DNA of 64,000 nt, from NCBI RefSeq assembly GCF_016827675.1, contig NZ_JAERJA010000001.1, positions 124,001-188,000 on the forward strand. The letters run 5' to 3'. Both the position numbers and the translations under genes were made by a program. Each line of letters begins with the position of its first letter. Within the stretch, counting starts at the first letter, position 1. This document shows positions 18,087 to 27,803 of the stretch, one piece after another. Under the pieces are notes generated by a model that worked only from the letters and a program-made list of their open reading frames with translations, did no database searches and was not told the origin of the DNA. The DNA comes from Nocardioides limicola. GTDB lineage: Bacteria; Actinomycetota; Actinomycetes; Propionibacteriales; Nocardioidaceae.

Positions 18087-19775
18087 ATGGTCACTCCCGA
18101 ACCCGTCGAGTTCCGCGGCACTCCCGTGGTCCCCGGACTCGCCCACGGCCCCGTCCTGAAGGTGCGTGACGAGCTCGACCCCGAGGCCGTCGGCCGGCTC
18201 GAGGCGCTCGCCGGACTGGACCCGGCCGACGCCCTGACGGCGTACGACGCCGCCGCGGCCGCCGTCTCCCAGGGGTACGCCGACAGGGCCGCCACCGCTG
18301 CCGGTGCGGCCGCCGAGGTGCTCACTGCCAGCGCCGGCCTGGCCCGTGACCCGGGACTGCGCTCGGCGATGGAGTCCCGGATCAACTCCGGCAAGCCACT
18401 GCCCGAGGCCGTCTCCGGCGCGGTGGCCCACTTCGTCACCCTGTTCACCCAGATGGGCGGGCTGATGGCCGAGCGGGCCACCGACCTGCGCGACATCGAG
18501 CGCCGACTGCTGGCCCGGCTCGCCGACGCCCCCGAGCCCGGCGTGCCCACCCCGGCGGTGCCCTCAGTGCTGGTCGCCGACGACCTGGCTCCCGCGGACG
18601 CCGCCGGCCTGGACGCCGCCCTGGTGCTGGCGCTGGTCACCGCCCGCGGCGGCGCCACCAGCCACACCGCGATCATCGCCCGCCAACTCGGCATCCCGTG
18701 CGTGGTCGGCGCGGTCGGCGTCCTGGATCTGACCGACGGAGCCCGGGTGCTGGTCGACGGTGCCGTCGGTGCCCTGTGGGTGGAGCCGGACCCCGCCGAG
18801 GCCGATCGCCGGGTCGCCGCCGACCTCGAGGCGCGGGCGGCGCTGGCCGGTTGGCTCGGCCCTGGTCGCACCGCCGACGGGGCGCCGGTGAAGCTGCTCG
18901 CCAACGTCGCCGACGCCGACTCCGCCGGGGCGGCGGCGACGGACCCGGTCGAGGGAGTCGGTCTCTTCCGCACCGAACTGTGCTTCCTGGGTCGTGCCGA
19001 TGAGCCCAGCGTCGAGGAGCAGACCGATGTCTACGCCGGCGTGCTGGGCGCCTTCGGGCAGGGCCGGCATGTGGTGGTCCGGACCCTGGACGCGGGCTCG
19101 GACAAGCCGATCGCCTTCGCCACCAAGACCGGGGAGGAGAACCCGGCCCTGGGGGTGCGGGGTCTGCGACTCGCGCACGACAACCCGGGGCTGCTGGAGC
19201 GGCAGCTCGACGCGATCGCGGCGGCGGCCGCCCGCACCGGCACCGACACCTGGGTGATGGCGCCGATGGTGGCCACCATCGCCGAGGCGGAGGTGTTCGC
19301 CACCCAGGTGCGCGCTCGTGGACTCAAGGCCGGGGTGATGATCGAGGTCCCCAGCGCCGCGCTGTTGGCCCATCAACTGCTCGAGGTGGTCGACTTCTGC
19401 TCGATCGGCACCAACGACCTGACCCAGTACACGATGGCCGCCGACCGGATGGCCGCCGACCTGGTCCACCTCACCGACCCGTGGCAGCCGGCGGTGCTGC
19501 AACTGGTGGCCATCGCTGCCGAGGCGGGCCGCCGGTCGGGCAAGCCGGTGGGCGTCTGCGGGGAGGCGGCCGCGGACCCGTTGCTCGCCTGCGCGCTGGC
19601 CGGGATGGGCATCACCTCGCTGTCGATGGCTGCGGCCGCGGTCCGCGCCGTGGGCAGTCAATTGGGTGCGGTGACGATGGCCGCGTGCGAGGAGGCCGCT
19701 GAGGCGGCCCTCGGCGCCCGCGACCCCGCGGCCGCCAGGGCAGCGGTGCGCGGCGTACTCGGCCCGGCCGACTGA
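18087..19775 (+). CDS. ptsI: PTS Enzyme I (phosphoenolpyruvate-protein phosphotransferase)
   Basis: Autophosphorylates from PEP and passes phosphate to HPr. 562 residues. Swivelling phosphohistidine domain has GGATSHTAIIARQLGIPCV (His near residue 190), and the PEP-binding TIM barrel has GVGLFRTELCFLG, GSDKPIAF and SIGTNDLTQYTMAADR. The N-terminal EIN helical part is present. ATG 18087 is preferred over GTG 18081 because a -10 box ends 6 nt before it. The last codons lie in a 17-bp direct duplication. Confidence 0.95.
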   Translation: MVTPEPVEFRGTPVVPGLAHGPVLKVRDELDPEAVGRLEALAGLDPADALTAYDAAAAAVSQGYADRAATAAGAAAEVLTASAGLARDPGLRSAMESRINSGKPLPEAVSGAVAHFVTLFTQMGGLMAERATDLRDIERRLLARLADAPEPGVPTPAVPSVLVADDLAPADAAGLDAALVLALVTARGGATSHTAIIARQLGIPCVVGAVGVLDLTDGARVLVDGAVGALWVEPDPAEADRRVAADLEARAALAGWLGPGRTADGAPVKLLANVADADSAGAAATDPVEGVGLFRTELCFLGRADEPSVEEQTDVYAGVLGAFGQGRHVVVRTLDAGSDKPIAFATKTGEENPALGVRGLRLAHDNPGLLERQLDAIAAAAARTGTDTWVMAPMVATIAEAEVFATQVRARGLKAGVMIEVPSAALLAHQLLEVVDFCSIGTNDLTQYTMAADRMAADLVHLTDPWQPAVLQLVAIAAEAGRRSGKPVGVCGEAAADPLLACALAGMGITSLSMAAAAVRAVGSQLGAVTMAACEEAAEAALGARDPAAARAAVRGVLGPAD

Positions 19776-19797
19776 ACCACCCGGCCGACTGAACCAC
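19764..19797 (+). repeat. exact 17-bp tandem duplication over the ptsI stop
   Basis: Copies at 19764-19780 and 19781-19797 are identical; the unit is CCGGCCGACTGAACCAC. The TGA of ptsI is in the first copy and its twin lies just downstream, so the duplication leaves the protein unchanged. Looks like a recent slippage event. Confidence 0.85.
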
Positions 19798-19803
19798 CTG
19801 ACC

Positions 19804-19819
19804 GCTGAGCGAACTCAGC
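19804..19819. terminator. small hairpin between ptsI and the oxidoreductase
   Basis: GCTGAG-CGAA-CTCAGC, a perfect 6-bp stem with a CGAA tetraloop in the 39-bp convergent gap, overlapping the stop of the minus-strand gene. No T-tract. Confidence 0.35.
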
Positions 19820-21947
19820 CGGCTGTGGCCACCCTCACCGGGACCCCGGACAGGGCTGCGTTCCCGGAGACGTCGAGCACGTCGGCGTCGGTCAGGTCGT
19901 TGATGGAGACCCCGGGCAGTTGCGCGGCCCGATGCATCCGGGTGCCGCCGCGCTGATGGCCGTAGCCGTGCGGCAGGCACACCACCCCGGGCATCACGTC
20001 CTCGGTGCCCTGGACCTCCACCAGCACCTGGCCCACCCGGGACTCGACCTTGACCTCCTGGCCGTCCACCAAGCCGCGGGTTGCCAGGTCGGTGGGGTTC
20101 ATCAGCAACTGGTGCCGGGCGCGGCCGCGCACCAGCCGGTCGGCGTTGTGCAGCCACGAGTTGCAGTCCTGCAGGTGCCGGCGGCCGATCAGCAGCAGCT
20201 CGTCGGGGTCCGGGGCCGGCTCGGCGTCCAGCCGCGCCACCTCCTCGAGCAGCAGCGGCGGCGCCGCGTGCACCGTCTTGTCCTTGGTGACCAATCGGTC
20301 CGGCAGCTGTCCGGGCTGCAGGGGGCCGAGATCGACCCCGGAGGGCTGCTTCCGCAGTTGGCTGATGGTCACCCCGGACCGACCCGAGCGCAGCAGCTGG
20401 CCGACCAGGAAAGTGGGGCTGAGCGACATCCGGGCTCGGAACGTGAGTCGCTGGCGCCAGGTCGCCTTGCGGTTGAGCCGGCGGGTGGTGCGCAACGCCA
20501 GCTCCCGGTAGATCTCCCAGTCGTGGCGCTGATCGCGGGACTTCTCGAAGACCGCGGGCGTGAACCGGGCGGTGTTGCGGACCGCGAGCACATGGAACAC
20601 CAGGTCGTAGTGGTCGCGCTCCAAGGCGGTGGTCGGCGGCAGGATCACGTCGGCGTGCCGGGTGGTCTCGTTGATGTAGATGTCGACGGCGGCCATGAAG
20701 TCCAACCCGCTCAGCGCTGCGTCCAGGGCCCCGCCGTCGGGGGTGGAGAGCACCGGGTTGCCCGACAGGGTGAGCAGCGCCCGCACCTGCCCCGGCCCGG
20801 GCGTCTCGATCTCCTCGCGCAGCACCGCCACCGGCAGTTCGCCACCCGCCTCGGGCACTCCCCGCACCCGACTGCGCCACAGGTCGTAGTGGCCGCGGCC
20901 GATGATCCGCCGGCCGACCAGGTCGATGGCCGGAGTGGTGGTGATGGTGCCGCCGGCCCGGTCCAGGTTGCCGGTGAGCAGGTTGAGCAGCTGGACCGCC
21001 CACTGCGCCGCCGTACCCCACCGGGTGGTGGAGACCCCGATCCGTCCGTACGCCGCAGCCGACTCCGCCGCGGCGAAGTCGCGGGCGACCCGACGGATCG
21101 TCTCGGCGGGGACACCGGAGACCTCGGCGGCGCGTTCGGGGGTGAAGCCGGCGACCGCCTGGGCGACCTCGTCCAGACCGGTGACGTGATCCGGTGGCGT
21201 GGTCAACCCTTCGGCGAAGAGCACCTGCACCATCGCCAGCAGTACGTGTACGTCGGTGCCGGGCCGGATGAAGTGGTGCTCGTGGGCCAGCTTGGCGGTC
21301 TCGGTGCGGCGCGGGTCGAAGACCACCATCTGGCCGCCGCGGGCCTTGAGCTCACGCAGCCGGGTGGGGAAGTCGGGCACCGTCATCAGTGAGCCGTTCG
21401 AGGCCATCGGATTGGCCCCGAAGACGAGGAAGAGGTCGGTGCGGTCCAGGTCGGGGATCGGGAGCAGCAACTGGTGGCCGTACATCAGGTGCGCCACCAG
21501 CTGGTGCGGCAACTGGTCCACCGACGTGGCGCTGAACTTGTTCCGGGTGGGCAGCGCCTTCACCAGGCCCAGCCCGTGGGTCATCGACCCGAGGCTGTGC
21601 ACGTTGGGGTTGCCCAGGTAGACCGCCAGCGCGTCCCGGCCGTGATCGTTGAGGGCGGCGGCCATCCCGTCGGCGACCAGGTCGAAGGCCTCGTCCCAGC
21701 CGATCTGCTGCCAGGAGACCTCGCCGTCCTCGGCGACCACCCGGCGTACCGGCTGCCGGAGCCGGTCCGGATCCTCGTAGACATCGGCGATGGCCACCCC
21801 CTTGGGGCAGATGTGGCCTCGGGACAGGGGATCCTCGGGGTTGCCGCGGACCTTGGTCACCCGGCCGTCCTCGACCGTCAACTCCAATCCGCAGATCGCT
21901 TCGCACAGATTGCAGACCCCGATCCGGGTCGTCGCGGTTTCGGTCAT
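19815..21947 (-). CDS. molybdopterin oxidoreductase (formate dehydrogenase/BisC-like), orphan
   Basis: 710 residues. An N-terminal [4Fe-4S] site (CNLCEAICGLEL then HICPKG, a C-x2-C-x3-C-x~27-C spacing) precedes the molybdopterin domains (VFGANPMASN, VVFDPRRTETAKLA) and the dinucleotide-binding C-terminus (LMNPTDLATRGLVDGQEVKVESR). No signal peptide, so cytoplasmic. The region that carries the metal-ligand Cys/Sec in formate dehydrogenases reads ATSVDQLPHQ, without Cys, so the active-site ligand is uncertain. No partner subunit, chaperone or cofactor gene nearby. Substrate unknown. ATG 21956 is an alternative start. Confidence 0.85.
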   Translation of the reverse strand: MTETATTRIGVCNLCEAICGLELTVEDGRVTKVRGNPEDPLSRGHICPKGVAIADVYEDPDRLRQPVRRVVAEDGEVSWQQIGWDEAFDLVADGMAAALNDHGRDALAVYLGNPNVHSLGSMTHGLGLVKALPTRNKFSATSVDQLPHQLVAHLMYGHQLLLPIPDLDRTDLFLVFGANPMASNGSLMTVPDFPTRLRELKARGGQMVVFDPRRTETAKLAHEHHFIRPGTDVHVLLAMVQVLFAEGLTTPPDHVTGLDEVAQAVAGFTPERAAEVSGVPAETIRRVARDFAAAESAAAYGRIGVSTTRWGTAAQWAVQLLNLLTGNLDRAGGTITTTPAIDLVGRRIIGRGHYDLWRSRVRGVPEAGGELPVAVLREEIETPGPGQVRALLTLSGNPVLSTPDGGALDAALSGLDFMAAVDIYINETTRHADVILPPTTALERDHYDLVFHVLAVRNTARFTPAVFEKSRDQRHDWEIYRELALRTTRRLNRKATWRQRLTFRARMSLSPTFLVGQLLRSGRSGVTISQLRKQPSGVDLGPLQPGQLPDRLVTKDKTVHAAPPLLLEEVARLDAEPAPDPDELLLIGRRHLQDCNSWLHNADRLVRGRARHQLLMNPTDLATRGLVDGQEVKVESRVGQVLVEVQGTEDVMPGVVCLPHGYGHQRGGTRMHRAAQLPGVSINDLTDADVLDVSGNAALSGVPVRVATAG

Positions 21948-22145
21948 GGGCCCCATGCTGCCAGCCCCCGTCGGCGGCGGGTACCCCGTGGCCGAACCCG
22001 GCACGATTATTGGAGTCGCTCGGGCCGCTGTTAGAGTTGTCAGGTTGCCCGGAGCGGGCGACACGCCGTCAGAACGGCCGCGGATCCACAGTGCCCCGGT
22101 GAACAGGCCCGGGCGCGCCGCGCAACGAGAACCGAAGGAGAGCCC

Positions 22146-22421
22146 ATGTCGATCGGAACCGACGCGGAGACCAAGAAGAAGATCATCGCCGAGTACGCCA
22201 CGACCGAGGGCGACACCGGTTCCCCCGAGGTGCAGATCGCGCTGCTCAGCCACCGCATCGCCCACCTCACCGAGCACCTCAAGATGCACAAGCACGACCA
22301 CCACAGCCGGCGCGGCCTGCTGCTGCTGGTCGGCCAGCGCCGTCGGCTGCTCAACTACCTGCAGAAGTCCGAGATCGAGCGGTACCGCTCCATCATCGAG
22401 CGCCTCGGTCTGCGTCGCTGA
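22146..22421 (+). CDS. rpsO: 30S ribosomal protein S15
   Basis: Primary 16S rRNA-binding protein that organises the central domain of the small subunit. 91 residues, full length; conserved [33 protein letters not shown] and [16 protein letters not shown] 22146 has GAAGGAGAG upstream. It stands before pnp, the usual order, but a terminator and a long structured leader separate them. Confidence 0.97.
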   Translation: MSIGTDAETKKKIIAEYATTEGDTGSPEVQIALLSHRIAHLTEHLKMHKHDHHSRRGLLLLVGQRRRLLNYLQKSEIERYRSIIERLGLRR

Positions 22422-22433
22422 CGCGACCCGGTC

Positions 22434-22493
22434 CGACGCCCCCGCGGCGTCGTTGCGCTGAAGTGCAGAACGCGTCGCCCCGGCGGCGCGTTT
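22434..22493 (+). terminator. rpsO terminator (two hairpins)
   Basis: First hairpin CGACGCC-N5-GGCGTCG at 22434-22452. Second at 22469-22493 pairs AACGCGTCGC with GCGGCGCGTT (one G-T pair) and runs into TTTCTC, a plausible intrinsic terminator between rpsO and pnp. Confidence 0.6.
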
Positions 22494-22516
22494 CTCACAT
22501 TTCGGGCAACAGGGGA

Positions 22517-22799
22517 TAGGCTCGACCCGTAGTACAACTGAATGATCAACACATCCCAAGGAGCGACCGCACGTCCGGCCCGGTCCTCGGTAGTGGCCTT
22601 CGGGATCTCGACATGCTCGATCAGCGAGCAGACCCGCTCGTTCAGCGAGCGGATGAGCTCGCTAGACGAGCGTGGGATCCGCGGGCCTCGATCGAAGACC
22701 GGCCCCTCCGAGAATCGGAGGCACCGGCGGGCAACCATCGAAGATCCGCCGGCGTAGGCGGACGCCGCGGAGCGCTCCGCGAGCAGAAAGGGACTCCCC
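22517..22799 (+). promoter_or_regulatory. pnp promoter and 270-nt structured 5' leader
   Basis: Part of a 378-bp gap without a convincing gene. TAGGCT (22517-22522) is a likely -10, with TACAAC at 22533 as an alternative. The leader then holds six stem-loops: three nearly alike of form GCTCG-N5-CGAGC at 22614-22630, 22635-22651 and 22657-22671, then 22705-22721 (CCTCCGA/TCGGAGG), 22745-22762 (TCCGCC/GGCGGA) and the palindrome 22766-22781. An AAGGAG at 22559 has no start codon behind it. The pnp ribosome site AAAGGGA follows at 22787. Confidence 0.6.
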
Positions 22800-25040
22800 T
22801 TGACTGAGGGCCCCGTCATCACTGCTGTCGAGACCGTTATCGACAACGGCAAGTTCGGCACGCGCACCATCAAGCTCGAGAGCGGGCTGCTGGCCCGTCA
22901 GGCCGGTGGCTCGATCACCGCCTACCTCGACGACGACACCATGCTTCTCTCGGCGACCACCGCGAGCAAGCACCCCAAGGAACACCTCGACTTCTTCCCG
23001 CTCACCATCGACGTGGAGGAGCGGATGTACGCCGCGGGCCGGATCCCCGGCTCGTTCTTCCGCCGCGAGGGTCGCCCGGGCGAGGACGCGATCCTCACCT
23101 GCCGGCTGACCGACCGCCCGCTGCGCCCGACCTTCAAGGCCGGCCTGCGCAACGAGGTCCAGGTCGTCATCACCGTGCTGTCGCTCGACCCCGACACCCC
23201 GTACGACGTGTTGGCCATCAACGCCGCGTCGGCGTCCACCCAGCTCTCCGGCCTGCCGTTCTCCGGCCCGGTCGGTGCCACCCGCGTCGCCCTGATCGAG
23301 GGTCAGTGGGTCGCCTTCCCGAGCCACAGCCAGCTCGAGGACGCCGTCTTCGACATGGTGGTGGCCGGTCGGGTCACCGAGACCGGTGACGTGGCCATCA
23401 TGATGGTCGAGGCCGAGGCCACCGAGCGCACCTGGGAACTGGTCCGCTCCGGCGCCCAGGCGCCCAGCGAGGACGTCGTCGCCGGCGGGCTGGAGGCGGC
23501 CAAGCCGTTCATCCGCCAGCTGTGCGAGGCGCAGGTCGAGCTGGCCAAGCAGGCGGCGAAGCCGGTGCTGGACTTCCCGATCTTCCTCGACTTCGAGGAC
23601 GACGTCTTCGAGGCTGTCACGGCTGCCGGCCGCGAGCAGCTGGCTGCCGCGATGACCATCGCCGGCAAGCAGGAGCGCGAGACGCGCCTGGACGAGGTCA
23701 AGGCCGCCGTCCTGGAGCAGGTCGGCCCGAACTTCGAGGGTCGCGAGAAGGAGATCGGCGCCGCCTTCCGGACGCTGACCAAGAAGGTCGTCCGGGAGCG
23801 GGTGCTGCGCGACAAGGTCCGCATCGACGGTCGCGGCCTGGCCGACATCCGCACCCTGCACTCCGAGGTCGGTGTGATTCCGCGGGTGCACGGTTCGGCG
23901 CTCTTCGAGCGTGGCGAGACCCAGATCCTGGGCATCACCACCTTGAACATGCTCAACCTGGAGCAGAAGCTGGACACGCTCTCCCCGGAGACCACCCGGC
24001 GCTACATGCACGACTACGTGTTCCCGCCGTACTCCACCGGTGAGACCGGTCGTGTCGGTTCGCCGAAGCGCCGCGAGGTCGGCCACGGTGCCCTGGCTCG
24101 CCGGGCGCTGCTGCCGGTGCTCCCGCCGCGCGAGGAGTTCCCCTACGCGATCCGTCAGGTCTCCGAGGCGATGGGGTCCAACGGCTCCACCTCGATGGGT
24201 TCGGTGTGTGCCTCCACCCTGGCGATGCTGCAGGCCGGTGTGCCGCTGCGCGCCCCGGTGGCCGGCATCGCGATGGGCCTGATCTCCGATGAGGTCGAGG
24301 GCAAGACGGAGTACGTGACGCTGACCGACATCCTGGGAGCCGAGGACGCCTTCGGCGACATGGACTTCAAGGTCGCCGGCACCCGCGAGTTCGTCACCGC
24401 CCTGCAGTTGGACACCAAGCTCGACGGCATCCCCGCCGAGGTGCTGGCCGCGGCGCTGACCCAGGCGCGCGACGCCCGGTTGGCGATCCTCGACGTGATG
24501 GCCGAGGCCATCGACGCGCCCGAGGAGATGTCGATCTACGCCCCGCGGATCATCACCGTCAAGGTGCCCGTGGACAAGATCGGCGAGGTCATCGGCCCGA
24601 AGGGCAAGGTGATCAACCAGATCCAGGACGACACCGGCGCCACGCTGTCGATCGAGGACGACGGCACCGTCTACATCGGTGCCACCAACGGCGAGGCCGC
24701 CGAGGCGGCCCGTCAGGCCGTCAACGCGATCGCCAACCCGACGATGCCGGAGATCGGTGAGCGCTACCTCGGCACCGTGGTGAAGACCACCAACTTCGGC
24801 GCCTTCGTCTCGCTGATGCCCGGCAAGGACGGCCTGCTGCACATCAGCAAGCTCCGTTCGCTGGCCGGCGGCAAGCGGGTCGAGAACGTCGAGGACGTGG
24901 TCAGCGTGGGCCAGAAGGTCCAGGTCCAGATCGCTGAGATCGACGACCGCGGCAAGCTGTCGCTGATCCCGGTCGTCGAGGACGAGGGCGGCTCCGCCGA
25001 GGCTCCCGAGGCCGAGGCCGAGGAGTCCGGCGAGGAGTGA
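22800..25040 (+). CDS. pnp: polyribonucleotide nucleotidyltransferase (PNPase)
   Basis: Phosphorolytic 3'-5' exoribonuclease; in Actinobacteria (GpsI) also able to polymerise tails. 746 residues: two RNase PH domains (about 10-250 and 330-560, the second with [18 protein letters not shown]), KH ([17 protein letters not shown]) and a C-terminal S1 domain ([26 protein letters not shown]), then an acidic tail. The start is TTG at 22800, 7 nt behind AAAGGGA; a weak start codon plus a folded leader fits the autoregulation known for pnp in other bacteria. Overlaps the peptidase GTG by 4 nt. Confidence 0.96.
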   Translation: MTEGPVITAVETVIDNGKFGTRTIKLESGLLARQAGGSITAYLDDDTMLLSATTASKHPKEHLDFFPLTIDVEERMYAAGRIPGSFFRREGRPGEDAILTCRLTDRPLRPTFKAGLRNEVQVVITVLSLDPDTPYDVLAINAASASTQLSGLPFSGPVGATRVALIEGQWVAFPSHSQLEDAVFDMVVAGRVTETGDVAIMMVEAEATERTWELVRSGAQAPSEDVVAGGLEAAKPFIRQLCEAQVELAKQAAKPVLDFPIFLDFEDDVFEAVTAAGREQLAAAMTIAGKQERETRLDEVKAAVLEQVGPNFEGREKEIGAAFRTLTKKVVRERVLRDKVRIDGRGLADIRTLHSEVGVIPRVHGSALFERGETQILGITTLNMLNLEQKLDTLSPETTRRYMHDYVFPPYSTGETGRVGSPKRREVGHGALARRALLPVLPPREEFPYAIRQVSEAMGSNGSTSMGSVCASTLAMLQAGVPLRAPVAGIAMGLISDEVEGKTEYVTLTDILGAEDAFGDMDFKVAGTREFVTALQLDTKLDGIPAEVLAAALTQARDARLAILDVMAEAIDAPEEMSIYAPRIITVKVPVDKIGEVIGPKGKVINQIQDDTGATLSIEDDGTVYIGATNGEAAEAARQAVNAIANPTMPEIGERYLGTVVKTTNFGAFVSLMPGKDGLLHISKLRSLAGGKRVENVEDVVSVGQKVQVQIAEIDDRGKLSLIPVVEDEGGSAEAPEAEAEESGEE

Positions 25041-26293
25041 GCTCAGGCTCCTCGCTACGTCGTACCGACCTGCTCGGTGGCCTTCGTGTGGTCACCGAGC
25101 AGGTCGTCGGCGTTCGATCGGCCAGTATCGGGGTCTGGGTGGGTGTCGGCTCCCGACACGAGACTCCGGCGCTGCACGGGTGCTCGCACTTCCTGGAGCA
25201 CCTGCTCTTCAAGGGCACTCGGTATCGCAGTGCCCTGGACATCTCCCACGAGTTGGATGCGGTCGGTGGTGAGGCGAACGCCTTCACCACCAAGGAGTAC
25301 ACCTGCTTCCACACCCGGGTGCTGGATCGGGACCTGCCCTCGGCGATCGACGTGCTCGGCGACATGATCACCGACCCGTTGATCGCGCCGCTGGACGTGG
25401 AGGCCGAGCGGGCGGTGATCCTCGACGAGATCGCCATGTACGACGACGATCCGGACGACGTGGTCCAGAACCTGGCCGCCGGACTGGCCTGGGGGAACAC
25501 CCCGCTGGGCCGGCCGATCGCCGGCACCCGCGAGTCGATCGCGGCGATCACCCGCGAGCAGGTGGTGCGGTTCCATCGGCGCCACTACCGGCCCGACAAC
25601 ATCGTGGTGGCCGCGGCCGGGAACCTCGATCACGACGACGTGGTCCGGCAGGTGGAGCGGGCCTTCGACCGGGCCGGCTTCGCTGCCCGTGCCGCGGCGT
25701 CACCGGGGAGGGCCCCTTCGGGCCGTCTCCGCCGGGTGCGTCCCGGTGTCCAGGTCGACTCCCGACCGTTCGAGCAGGTCAGCCTGGTGCTCGGCGTGAA
25801 CGGGCCACCCCGCAACGACGAGGGCAGGTTCGCCCTGGGGCTGCTCAACACCGTGCTCGGTGGCGGCACCTCGTCGCGGCTCTTCCAGGCGGTCCGCGAG
25901 GAGCGGGGCCTGGCCTACTCGATCCACTCGTTCGCCAGCCACTACGCCGATGCCGGGATGGTCGGGGTCGCCTGCGCCTGCCTGCCGGACCGGTACGACG
26001 AGGTGCTGGAGGTGACCCGTGCCGAACTCGCCCGGGTGGCCGAGTCGGGCATCTCGGTGGAGGAACTGGCCCGCGGCAAGGCGCAGCTGCAGGGTGCGCT
26101 GGTGCTGGGCCTGGAGGACACCGTGTCGCGGATGGTGCGGCTGGGGAAGTCCGAACTGGTCGCCGACCGGCTGCTGGACCTCGACGAGGTGATGGACCGG
26201 ATCGACGGCGTCGGTCTCGCCGAGGTGCACTCCCTGGCCCGCCGCCTCTTCAGCCAACCCCAGGTGCTCGCCGTCGTCGGCCCCACCCCCTGA
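25037..26293 (+). CDS. M16 family zinc peptidase (PepR-like)
   Basis: 418-residue pitrilysin-type processing peptidase. Inverted zinc motif HFLEH (in [14 protein letters not shown]) with the downstream glutamate in the [21 protein letters not shown] region; C-terminal M16 half includes [26 protein letters not shown] 25037 overlaps the pnp stop, as in the gpsI-pepR pair of mycobacteria. The TGA at 26291-26293 is followed after one base by repeat array B. Substrate unknown. Confidence 0.92.
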   Translation: MSSGSSLRRTDLLGGLRVVTEQVVGVRSASIGVWVGVGSRHETPALHGCSHFLEHLLFKGTRYRSALDISHELDAVGGEANAFTTKEYTCFHTRVLDRDLPSAIDVLGDMITDPLIAPLDVEAERAVILDEIAMYDDDPDDVVQNLAAGLAWGNTPLGRPIAGTRESIAAITREQVVRFHRRHYRPDNIVVAAAGNLDHDDVVRQVERAFDRAGFAARAAASPGRAPSGRLRRVRPGVQVDSRPFEQVSLVLGVNGPPRNDEGRFALGLLNTVLGGGTSSRLFQAVREERGLAYSIHSFASHYADAGMVGVACACLPDRYDEVLEVTRAELARVAESGISVEELARGKAQLQGALVLGLEDTVSRMVRLGKSELVADRLLDLDEVMDRIDGVGLAEVHSLARRLFSQPQVLAVVGPTP

Positions 26294-26294
26294 C

Positions 26295-26392
26295 GAGGTG
26301 TCACATCTGGTCGGCCGAGGTGTCACATCTGGTCAGCCGAGGTGTCACATCTGGTCAGCCGAGGTGTCACATCTGGTCGGCCGAGGTGTCAC
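26295..26392 (+). repeat. 22-bp tandem array B (type 2), between convergent genes
   Basis: Four full 22-bp units (26295-26316, 26317-26338, 26339-26360, 26361-26382) plus a 10-bp partial (26383-26392). Each starts GAGGTG and ends TGGTCGGCC or TGGTCAGCC; the core is TCACATC instead of the GGGTTTG of type 1. Fourteen of 22 positions agree with type 1. Units with GGCC can pair end to end (GGCCGA with TCGGCC). The stop codon of the minus-strand methyltransferase lies inside the partial unit. Confidence 0.85.
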
Positions 26393-26904
26393 TTCCTGCC
26401 GATGATCCCCACCACGGCGGGGGCCTTGTTCTCCACCACGCTCACCCGGAACCCGGCATCGAGGAGGGCGGCCGAGCTCTTCTTGATCACTTCGGGGGCT
26501 GACTGCGTGCGGGTCACTTCGTAGAAGAGATAGATCGCCCCGCCGGCGACCAGCCGCTCATGCAGCAGCGTCACCTCGTCGGCGCAGTCGCGCACCCAGA
26601 ACAGGTTGACGTTGAAGGCGAAGACCTTGTCCAGTCGCCGTACCGGCACCCGCAGGGTGGCCAGATCGATCTGACGGACAGTCAGCCTGCCGGCCTCGAT
26701 GTACTTGTGCGCGCGGCGCTTGGTGCGGTCCACGCCGGACTCGGAGCGGTCGATGGCGAACATCTTGCCGGTCTCCAGGCGCTCACAGATCGCCTCGACT
26801 CCGTATCCCGCTCCGCAACCGATCTCCAGGACGTGGTCGTCGGGTCGAATGTCCATGACCTCGACCGCCCACCGGATCCGCGCCGGAATCTGCTGCACCC
26901 GCAT
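26389..26904 (-). CDS. class I SAM-dependent methyltransferase
   Basis: 171 residues. Rossmann motif I VLEIGCGAGYGVEAI (about 25-40), then FAIDRSESGVDRTKRRA for the adenosine-binding acidic residue and a motif IV-like VFAFNVNLFW. Acceptor unknown; small size suggests a small-molecule substrate. I chose ATG 26904 because translation upstream of it is low-complexity. Its final codon and TGA (26389-26391) come from repeat array B, so the reading frame now ends in the repeat. Confidence 0.85.
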   Translation of the reverse strand: MRVQQIPARIRWAVEVMDIRPDDHVLEIGCGAGYGVEAICERLETGKMFAIDRSESGVDRTKRRAHKYIEAGRLTVRQIDLATLRVPVRRLDKVFAFNVNLFWVRDCADEVTLLHERLVAGGAIYLFYEVTRTQSAPEVIKKSSAALLDAGFRVSVVENKAPAVVGIIGRK

Positions 26905-26986
26905 GGGGGACAGCCTGCCACCTATGGTGCAGTGAGTCACCGACCGCCCCGCCCGGTGTCGTGACCAACCGTGTCGCGGCGACCGA

Positions 26987-27751
<765 letters not shown>

Positions 27752-27778
27752 CCGGCCGGGGAATGCGACGTTCGGGCA

Positions 27779-27803
27779 GTTAGTTGAATCGTGCATGACT
27801 AAC
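27779..27803. promoter_or_regulatory. inverted repeat across the start of the flavin oxidoreductase gene
   Basis: GTTAGT (27779-27784) and ACTAAC (27798-27803) form a perfect 6-bp inverted repeat with a 13-nt spacer, covering the ATG at 27795. The position suits a repressor operator (MarR or HxlR-like size), but no adjacent regulator gene is present. Confidence 0.4.

Noticed and set aside
22542..22757. 71-codon frame in the rpsO-pnp gap
   Set aside because: Its sequence is produced by the hairpin repeats (repeated SERM/SLDER-like words). No ribosome site; better explained as a structured leader.
22662..24842. 726-codon minus frame over pnp
   Set aside because: Antisense shadow of a recognised gene.
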